The notes beneath the pieces are model-generated. The model searched no databases. It saw nothing but the letters and a program-made list of their open reading frames with translations, and was not told where the DNA came from. Both the position numbers and the translations under genes were made by a program. From an uncultured Propionibacteriaceae bacterium (GTDB taxonomy: Bacteria; Actinomycetota; Actinomycetes; Propionibacteriales; Propionibacteriaceae), in the NCBI GenBank assembly GCA_936941515.1, contig CAKZJI010000253.1, positions 1-10,039 of the forward strand: a stretch of 10,039 bases of DNA, read 5' to 3'. Below, in pieces: positions 1 to 7,000 of this stretch. Numbering within the stretch: the stretch's first letter is position 1; each line of letters opens with the position of its first letter.

Positions 1-348
1 CTGTTGGGGGATGCCGGGATCCATAAGGACTCGTTGACGGCCAGAGGAATCGGCGATGCGTTCCTGCAAGCCTCTCTCCTCGCCCACCATCTGGAGGGCG
101 AGGAGCCCCGCGAATGGACGACAGTTCTGCCCCGCTTCGAGCGGGATCGGGACGCATTGCTCACTGAGTCCTATCTGGTGACCCAGTTCGCGGCTAATCC
201 TGCAAATCGCTTGCGTCGAGCGGCGGCGATTTCGAAGCTCGTCGGGGATCCGGCGGCTGTTCAGGGCTACTTCGACGCCGTGGCGGGCCTGACCCGGATG
301 GGTCAGGTGGGGTTGGGAGATCTCACTCATGATGCTTCGATTGGCTGA
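1..348 (+). CDS. FAD-dependent oxidoreductase/monooxygenase, C-terminal part (5' end outside window)
   Basis: The reading frame is open from base 1 and ends at TGA 346-348, so only the last ~115 residues are visible. The fragment begins LLGDAGIHKDSLTARG and continues GIGDAFLQASLLAHHL. This is the GD-type motif and following helix that contact the FAD ribityl/pyrophosphate in p-hydroxybenzoate-hydroxylase-like, geranylgeranyl-reductase-like and halogenase-like flavoproteins. The rest is a helical tail typical of the C-terminus of such enzymes. The N-terminal Rossmann GxGxxG motif and the substrate region lie upstream, so hydroxylase, halogenase, dehydrogenase and reductase cannot be told apart. 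The gene stops 6 nt before the phosphopantetheinyl transferase start, which suggests co-transcription and a role in tailoring a natural product. The flavoprotein class is clear; the substrate is unknown. Confidence 0.72.
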   Translation: MLGDAGIHKDSLTARGIGDAFLQASLLAHHLEGEEPREWTTVLPRFERDRDALLTESYLVTQFAANPANRLRRAAAISKLVGDPAAVQGYFDAVAGLTRMGQVGLGDLTHDASIG

Positions 349-354
349 TTCCGG

Positions 355-1056
355 GTGAGCCGCCGTCTCGATGTGGGCAACCCGGGTGAGCCTGCCCCGG
401 AAGTCTGGGTGGCCACACCTGCTGAGATCGGTGACGAACAGTTCGCGGCGGCGTGGAAAGTGATGCTTCCGGCAGAGAGAGCTGATCGCTTCGCCTTCGA
501 TCGGGATGCCGCCTTGTTTGTCACCGCTCGCGGGCTGATCCAGGAGGTCCTGCAGGGGCTTCTGGGCGAATCCCCTGCAGGTGCTTGGCGGCTTGAGCCG
601 GGGCGCAGCGGGCGCCTCTTCGTGTCCGGTCGCCCCGATATCGACATATCCATCTCGCACACGCACGGCCTTGTGGGCGTCGCCGCCTTCCAAGGAGGAC
701 GATGCGGAGTTGACGTGGAGTCGCTGCGTTCGGCGGTGCCCGACTTCGGTCCGTCGGTGCTGACGCCGCGCGAAGCGGCCACCCTGTCCGGCCCCGACGG
801 AGCCGAAGGATTTGTCACGTACTGGACGCTGAAGGAGGCCATGTCGAAGGCTGTTGGCAACGGGCTCGGCATGGATTTCGATCAAGTCGGCTTCACCGAC
901 TTCCGCCAGGGGCCGTGTGGGCTGGCCGAGGTGTTGCCCGAAGCAAGGCTGAGGGAGTTCAGTCGCCGTCCGCAGGACTGGCGATTCCATCATGACTGGG
1001 TTCAGGGGAACGAGGGCGACACGGGGCTTGCGGTGGCATGGACCTTCCGAAAGTAA
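355..1056 (+). CDS. 4'-phosphopantetheinyl transferase (Sfp type)
   Basis: This cytoplasmic enzyme would move the 4'-phosphopantetheine arm of coenzyme A onto a conserved serine of acyl- or peptidyl-carrier proteins, turning them from apo to holo form. The 233-residue length fits the Sfp class. Visible motifs are SISHT near residues 99-103, the Mg/CoA-binding GVDVE at 118-122 (Asp120, Glu122), and WTLKEAMSKAVGNG at 157-170, the W-x-x-K-E-A-x-x-K signature with Lys160, Glu161 and Lys165. The upstream stop TGA 346-348 is in the same frame, so the start must lie after it. GTG 355 is the first candidate, although no strong Shine-Dalgarno precedes it, consistent with translational coupling to the flavoprotein gene 6 nt upstream. 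The pair suggests the end of a PKS, NRPS or fatty-acid-like biosynthetic operon lying to the left. The 97 bases between its stop and the transposase start hold the left end of an insertion sequence. Confidence 0.9.
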   Translation: MSRRLDVGNPGEPAPEVWVATPAEIGDEQFAAAWKVMLPAERADRFAFDRDAALFVTARGLIQEVLQGLLGESPAGAWRLEPGRSGRLFVSGRPDIDISISHTHGLVGVAAFQGGRCGVDVESLRSAVPDFGPSVLTPREAATLSGPDGAEGFVTYWTLKEAMSKAVGNGLGMDFDQVGFTDFRQGPCGLAEVLPEARLREFSRRPQDWRFHHDWVQGNEGDTGLAVAWTFRK

Positions 1057-1075
1057 CGAGCAGAGCCTTTGCCAG

Positions 1076-1087
1076 CTAGGTGAGTGA
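1076..1087 (+). repeat. Left terminal inverted repeat of the IS982 element
   Basis: CTAGGTGAGTGA matches 11 of 12 positions of the reverse complement of 2051-2062. Similarity fades inward after this core. Going outward, a CAG triplet matches only if a one-base gap is allowed, so the exact terminus is not certain. Confidence 0.6.
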
Positions 1088-1153
1088 GTCCGATTTGGTT
1101 GGTTCGGTGTGGTGGTGTTGGGAGTATGGGTGGAGGGCCGTCAGAGTCAGTGT

Positions 1154-2062
1154 GTGAGCAATGACCTTGAGACCCTCCTGACCGCACTATACGTTGATCT
1201 TGAAGACCGTGTCCTACCCGCTGTTGGGTTGAGTCGGGCCCATCGGCCGGGCCGTAAACCGAAGCTCTCGGATGCCGAGTTGATCTGTCTGGTGGAGGCC
1301 CAACAACTCCTCGGGATCGCTGCTGAACGACGCTGGATCCGTTATGCCCGCGCCCACCTGATCGACATGTTCCCCGGCCTACCGGGCCAGTCTGGCTACG
1401 GTAAACGGCTCCGCGCCCAGGTCGGACTGATCTCCGCGGTGATCACCGAACTGGCCCATGATGTCGACTCCTGGCACGACCTGCTACGACTGGTCGATTC
1501 CACCCCACTACCATGCGGGGCCTCACGTGAGACCGTGAAACGTTGCGACATGGTCGGGCATGCGGACTACGGCTACAGTGCTTCACACTCCCGGTTCTTC
1601 TGGGGATTCAGGCTCTACCTGATCTGTACCGCCGAGGGTATGCCGGTCATCTGGGGACTGGCCAACCCCAGACTCGGAGGACGTGAGGTCACCCAGGCCC
1701 TCCTCGAAGGTGACCACCACCTTGTCACCGCCGGGCAGGTGTTCATCGGTGACAAGGGATTCGCAGGTACACGGTTCGAGTCTTTCGTCACCGGCCTGGG
1801 TGCCCACCTGATCCGTCCCGACCGCGAGGACGAGGCACCACGATTCGGGAAGGTGGCACGCTACCGGCAATGGATCGAAGCGGTCTTCGACACCCTCAAA
1901 GGACAACTCAGCCTCGAAGACCACGGTGGACGTACCCTGGCCGGGGTGTATGCCCGTGTGGCTGCCCGCCTGCTGGCCATGGCCACCGCGATCTAGCACA
2001 ACTGGAAAACCGGAGCCCCCATCAAACGCTCTCTGACCGCCTACGACCTGTCACTCATCTAG
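1154..2062 (+). pseudogene. IS982-family transposase, interrupted by an in-frame TAG
   Basis: This is a DDE transposase that would cut and join the IS ends. GTG 1154 gives the start SNDLETLLTALYVDL, which matches the usual N-terminus of these proteins; a further 15 in-frame codons upstream to GTG 1109 are probably not translated. GGAGGG at 1132-1137 is a rather distant ribosome binding site. Candidate catalytic residues are Asp115 in LVDSTPLP, Asp200 in IGDKGFAG and Glu242 in QWIEAVFDTLKGQ. The frame stops at TAG 1994-1996 (codon 281). In the same frame it continues HNWKTGAPIKRSLTAYDL to TAG 2060-2062, the usual C-terminal sequence of the family as I recall it, where W precedes HNWKTG. A TGG to TAG change is therefore likely, removing 22 residues from a 302-residue protein. 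The DDE residues remain, so some activity cannot be excluded. Confidence 0.82.
2051..2062 (-). repeat. Right terminal inverted repeat of the IS982 element
   Basis: The reverse complement, CTAGATGAGTGA, pairs with the left repeat at 1076-1087 with one mismatch. The original transposase stop codon TAG 2060-2062 lies inside the repeat. The regulator's ATG at 2072 follows after only nine bases. Confidence 0.6.
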
Positions 2063-2071
2063 GCTGTCATC

Positions 2072-3686
2072 ATGACTGACACCCAGGTGCATCCCTTGTC
2101 GGTTGACGAGGTCCGCCAAGCGCTTCTGCGCCGTGGCGCCCTCGGCGATGATCAGTATCTGAGCCTGATTGTCGACCTGCTGACCACTGCAGCGGTCCCC
2201 GTCGACTGCCCGGAGCTCGTCGCCGACGTGGCGGCTGAACTCAGCGTGGTGCGCGCGCTGGACGCATTGGACTCCGGGGTGGGGTGGCGCGACCTGATCG
2301 AGGTGACCAGTCGCCTCCGGCCCGTTGATGTGGCGCCTGTGAGCAGCGAATCGGCGCGGGTCTTGGCCGACACCGCCCCGACTCGCGGGCTGCTGCGGCA
2401 CAGCTGTTGGGCGGGCGTTGACGATCTGCGCCACCAGGGCCTGCTGCTGGAGGTGCACGACACATGGTCCGAGGGGATGTCACCCCAGCGCTCCGGCTGG
2501 TGCGCTGTTCCGCTCAGCGGTCTGAGTCTGATCGGTGCGGGTCCGCACCCCAATGCGCCCGGTACATTCCATGCCCGAGGGACTCCGGACCGGCGGTACC
2601 GCATGGCGTCGCGCACTCTATTCGCGGAACTGGAGATTCTCGCCGAGGGTCTGGAGGAGGGTACGGCGATTAATGCTGATGCAGAAGCCGTCGCTCACCA
2701 GCTCCTGCTTGCTGTTGCCTGGTGCTCAGCTGTGGTCGGAGGATGCTGCGATGATGCGCCTCACCACTCGATTGATGGGGGCGTTCGCGCAAGCGGGTCT
2801 TGCCGCGGAGCCGCTGGATCCGGTGTTGGCTGCGCTGCGCTGGGGGCAGGGGGAGTGGCGCATCGCGCATGCCATGGGATGCACGGATCCCTACGCCGCA
2901 GTTGTAGCGGCGAGGGCTGAGCGACAGCACTCCCATGCCTTCGCGATGAACCCAAGCCGGGCCAGGCTGATCGAGGCGCTGGCGCTGGTACATGAGGGCT
3001 GCCTGAACGCCGCAGCCCGAACGCTGGCGCTGATCCGCGGTCAGGAGGACAGTGGCCCCTTCCTGGCATTATGTAACTTGGCCGACGCGATGGTGGTGGC
3101 GCGGCTCGGTGGATCTTCGACGGAGTGCGGCACCTATTTGGACGCTGCACGGCGCGCGCTGGGTCCTCGCCCTTTCACCCGGGCGCTGGCCTCGTTCCTG
3201 GTTCCTACGTCCCTCGCCGATCGACGTGTGGTGAAGCAGGCCCGGTTGGCGGCCTTCGCGTCGGTGCAAGCCCGCGAACCGGCTCGGGCGGCTGCTTGGA
3301 CCCTGCGCCCGTTCCTCCTTGAGATCACGGCTGAGGATCTGGCGTCGGCGCCAGTCATGGACCCTTGGGAGCTTCTGACCTGGCAGCCGACGGTTGAGCC
3401 GGACGCCACTGCTGTCGACACGCTGCCGGTGGTGTTGATCGAGAGCAGGCCTGATCCCGCAGCTCACGTCCGTGGCGTTCTCACGCGTCGGGAGCTGGAG
3501 GTGGCTCGTTTGGTGGCCGAAGGGATGACGAACCATCAGATCGCCACTGCGCTGGGTATTTCGCGATGGACCGTCGTCAACCATGTCCGGAGGGTGATGA
3601 ACAAACTGGGGGTCAGCAGCCGCGTTGAAGTCGCCGTACGTCTGCTGAGCGAGGTGACTCCTTCGTCAGGCTCCGCGCAGCCCTGA
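2072..3686 (+). pseudogene. LuxR-type transcriptional regulator, frameshifted
   Basis: Two overlapping frames make up one regulator of about 537 residues if a single base is removed. The first frame runs from ATG 2072 (MTDTQVHPLSVDEVRQALL) and looks coding until about 2737, then turns into low-quality sequence ending at 2920. The second frame becomes coding from EDAAMMRLTTRLMGAFAQAG near 2739 and ends at TGA 3684-3686. The last ~60 residues (from 3480) are a textbook LuxR helix-turn-helix: LTRRELEVARLVAEGMTNHQ, then IATALGISRWTVVNHVRRVM and NKLGVSSRVEVAVRLL. The ~465 residues before it contain helical stretches, possibly TPR-like, but I see no Walker A motif and recognise no sensor domain. 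It may have controlled the biosynthetic genes to the left (inference). Upstream lies the IS982 end, with no Shine-Dalgarno in the nine intervening bases. If the frameshift is real, the DNA-binding domain is not fused to its N-terminal part. A sequencing error or two separate genes are alternatives. Confidence 0.75.
2738..2739 (+). other. Probable one-base frameshift site in the LuxR-type gene
   Basis: In the context GTGGTCGGAGGATGC, reading GTC GGA GGA leaves the good frame, whereas dropping one G gives GTC GAG GAT GCT GCG ATG (V-E-D-A-A-M) and joins the two coding halves smoothly. The precise base is uncertain by perhaps 15 nt. The lesion is equivalent to +1 base (or loss of two). Confidence 0.6.
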
Positions 3687-3727
3687 TTGAGATTCCCGTG
3701 CCCCGGAACCGGGCTGACATTGGAGTG

Positions 3728-4060
3728 CCCTCGGTAGCCGGTGGCGAGTATTTTCCAGTTCTTCAGGTGGGCGATGCAGTGTTCGACCTTGGCTCGGATA
3801 CCGGCGATTGTCTTGTTGAATTGTTTCTCCCAGTCAGCGCGGGGCTGGTTAGGTTTCTTCTTCACCGGGGTGAGGGCGGTGGTGGCAGTGTAAACGGTGT
3901 CAGCAACCCACGTGACGCCTGCCTCAGCCAGGAAGTCACTCCAGCCACACTCCTGGATCACCCTGGCGTCATGACGGGATCCCGGGAACGGGTCGGAGAC
4001 CGCCACGAGGTCACCCCGATCGGTGGCAGCGACCTGGATGCCCAGGCACTGGACCTTCCG
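3728..4060 (-). pseudogene. Transposase remnant, IS5-like / DDE_Tnp_4 type, truncated at both ends
   Basis: Read on the minus strand from 4060, about 111 residues match the C-terminal half of a DDE_Tnp_4 endonuclease: RKVQCLGIQVAATDRGDL, the landmark SDPFPGSRHDARVI, WVADTVYTA, then KQFNKTIAGIRAKVEHCIAH and LKNWKILATGYRG. The helix-turn-helix domain and first catalytic Asp that should precede it are missing, because the coding strand changes abruptly to Rhs sequence at about 4061. After GYRG (3728) the frame continues as unrelated sequence antisense to the regulator, so the last ~20-25 residues are gone too. No terminal inverted repeats were found. It fills most of the gap between the regulator and the rhs gene. 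Non-functional; the family assignment rests on motif recall. Confidence 0.75.
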
Positions 4061-7000
4061 TATAGAGACTGCCAATAATGATGCGAAGTTGTTGGCGGAC
4101 CGGTTGAGGGAGGTGGCTCAGGGTGTTCGGGATTTGGAGCAGGATGCGCGTGAGGAGCAGAAGCGGATTGATGCGGCTAGGGAGTGGAAGCGCAAGCGTG
4201 ATGAGCGTTCGGGGTGGGACAAGTTTTGGGAGGGCGCGGATGTTCTTCACTTGTTTCATGGCGATGCGGCTCCTCCGAAGATGGACCCTGCGCCGCAGAT
4301 GAATAAGACCTATTCTGCAGCGTCGTGGGGAGAGCGGCGGGAGTTCACGGGGACGCGGGCTGAGGGTATGTCGTCTGCTCTGCCGGATGATTTGCGGAGC
4401 TTCACCGCGCAGGAGCGTGCGGCGACGGGGGTGGTTCGGGAGACTCCTGCGATGCTGCGGGGTTTGGTGGCTTCTTTCAGACAGAAGTGCCAGTGGGGGC
4501 AGCTGGGTTGCGATCAGGTGTTGGTGGGGTTCGACAACTACATCACGTCGAATGATAATGATTGTGTCCGCACGGATGTGGTGGCGTCGAATTTTGAGGC
4601 GGCGGGTGGTAGTGGGGAGGTGTCCATCGTTTCGAATGACGCCATCGCGGCTAGTTTGGCGGCGAATGGCGTTTCGGAGCAGCGCCCGGAGTTGGATATC
4701 CCTGCTGTGCAGGCTATCGGTAATCCGCCGTCGACGGGGTACTCGAATGATCCGGTGAATACTGCGACCGGTAATTTTGTGGAGAATGAGGAGGATCTGC
4801 GTTTCGATGGCGCGTCGGCGTTGTTGGGGTGGGTGCGCTCGTATTCTTCTTTGAGTGAGAAGATCGGTGGTCACGGGCCGGGGTGGGCGTCTTTCGATGG
4901 CTGTGGTTTGCGGCTGAGTGCTGATGGGGCGACGTGGACGCTGGTGGATGGCCGGGAGGTGGTGTTCCCGCGTTTGGGTGCTGGTTTTGGTCGGGCTGAA
5001 TACGAGAATTATTGGCTCACCCGCGGTGAGAATGGTTTTGTGGTGTCGAACAATGCGGGGGCTCGTTGGGAGTTCGCCTTGTCGGGGCGTCCGACGTTGT
5101 TTGTGTTGACGGATGGTGCTGAGATCCTGTTCGACTACGCTGATGGCCTGTTGCGGCGTATCCGTCATGTGCGGGGGCATGAGATCGCGGTGGTGTGGGA
5201 GGGGGATCGGATCGTCGCGGTGGAGGCTGATGACGGCCGTCGTGTGGAGTTCCGCTACGAGGCGGGGCGGCTGGTGGAGGTTGCGGGCCCGTTGGGGTCG
5301 CGTCGTTACGAGTGGGGTAAGGATGGTCGGATCGCTGCGGTGATCGATGCCGATGGCGTGGTGGAGGCCCGTAACACCTACGACGACAAGGGCAGGGTCT
5401 CGACCCAGGTTTCGCAGTTCGGGCGCGTGACCCGGTTCGGGTATCTTCCTGGGCGGGTGACGGTGGTCTCCGATATGGATGGGGAGCGTTCGAACACGTG
5501 GGTGGCTGATGCTCGGGGCCGGTTGGTGGGGGTGACGGACTCGGATGGGAATCGTTCTCGTATGGCTTATGACCGGTGGGGCAACCAGGTGCTGGCCACG
5601 GACCCGGAGGGTCGGCAGACGGTGCGGGTTTTTGACGAGCGTGGACGCTTGACGGTTGAGCTGCAGCCGTCGGGGGCTAAGACCGAGTTGGTGTATGACG
5701 ATGTGGATCGCCTGACGGCGATGATCTCGTTGGAGGATGATGTCGAGGTTGCCCGTACGAGCATGTTGTACAGCGGTGGGCAGCAGCAGCCCTGTGAGAT
5801 TGTTGATGGTGAGGGTGGCCGCACCCGCATGGTGTGGGATGAGGGTTTGTTGTTGGAGGTGACTGATCCCACGGGTGTGGGGGTGCGCTTCGACTACGAC
5901 GAGTATGGGGATTTGGTGGCCTCCACAGATGGTGAGGGGAATGTCACCCGGATCGTGCGTGATGGCTCGGGGCGGGCGCTGGAGATGATCAAGCCGTCTG
6001 GGGCTGCCACCCAGTTCGTCTATAACGAGGCTGGGCTTTTGACCTCGCGGGTGGAGCCAGATGGTGCGCGTTGGGGGTATGAGTACAGCGTCGGCGGCCG
6101 TTTGACCGCGGTGGTGAATCCGTTGGGGGCCCGCAGCATCCTGGAGTATGGGGAGCACGGCGAGATAGAGGCGACGATCGATCCGCTGGGACGTCGCATC
6201 GCGCAGGAGCTTGATGACTTGGGCAATGTGACGCGGGTGCGGCTGCCGGATGGGGCGACGTGGGAGTTCACCCATGACGCGATGTCACGGCTGCGGCAGA
6301 CCATCGACCCGACGGGGGTGCGTCAATTCCAGCGTCACAACACCGCACGTCGTGAGGTCACCATCGGCGATGCGGCCGCGACCAGCACCGTGTCCATGGA
6401 CACGTGGGGACGTCAGAGCGTGACGACGCTGCCGGATGGCTCCACGACGTCGGTGCGCTATGACCGGGCCGGGCGGCCAGTGGAGTACCGCGACCCGACA
6501 GGAGGCAGAACCCGGATCGAGCGGGACCTGGCGGGTCGGCCGATACAGATCCGTCGCCCCTCAGGTGCTTCGGTGCGCTACGACTACGACCGATGCGGCC
6601 GGGTGGCCGGTGTTCGCAACGAGGTGGGATTCCGCACCCAGCTGGGCTACGACTGCGACTCCCAGATGGTGACGCAGTCCTGGCCCACCGGGGAACAGGG
6701 CTGGAGTCGCTACGACGAGTGCGGCCGGGTGGTTGCGCGTCATGCACCGGGAGCTGGCACCTACCGGTGGGTGTATGACGCAGTCGGCAGGGTTGTCGAG
6801 ACGAAGGACCCCTACAACGGTGTCCGGCGGTTCCGCTACGACCAGGCAGACCAGCTGATCGCGGCCGTGGCCGGCAATGGTGGTGTCACTCGCTACGACT
6901 ACGACGTCAACGGGCGGGCGGTCACCATCACGGACCCGCTGGGCGGAGTGACCCGTCGTGCTTTTGACGCGATGGACCGCTGCACCAGCGAGACCAACCC

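Larger units (their letters stand above)
1076..2062 (+). mobile_element. IS982-family insertion sequence (~987 bp)
   Basis: The element carries one transposase gene and is bounded by short imperfect inverted repeats, CTAGGTGAGTGA at 1076-1087 and the complement of CTAGATGAGTGA at 2051-2062. The ~1 kb size and single ORF fit the IS982 family. Outer boundaries are uncertain by a few bases because no convincing target-site duplication is visible next to the repeats. It sits between the phosphopantetheinyl transferase stop (20 bp to the left) and the start of the LuxR-type regulator (9 nt to the right), so it probably separated that regulator from its own promoter. The transposase has a premature stop, so the copy may be unable to move by itself. 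Confidence 0.78.

Noticed and set aside
327..872. 181-codon minus-strand frame
   Set aside because: Antisense to the phosphopantetheinyl transferase, whose motifs confirm the plus strand as coding.
1060..1080. Target-site duplication flanking the IS982 element
   Set aside because: The bases left of 1076 and right of 2062 share no convincing direct repeat; CAG/CTG similarity is too short.
1583..1999. 138-codon minus-strand frame
   Set aside because: Antisense to the IS982 transposase and without family resemblance.
3699..3718. Short GC-rich palindrome after the LuxR-type gene as a terminator
   Set aside because: The CCCG-GAAC-CGGG stem is only four or five base pairs and has no T-run.
4011..6275. 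754-codon open frame on the minus strand
   Set aside because: Fully antisense to the rhs core. Its product is a Arg/His/Pro/Leu-rich string with no domain, which arises from the G/T-ending codons of the plus-strand gene.
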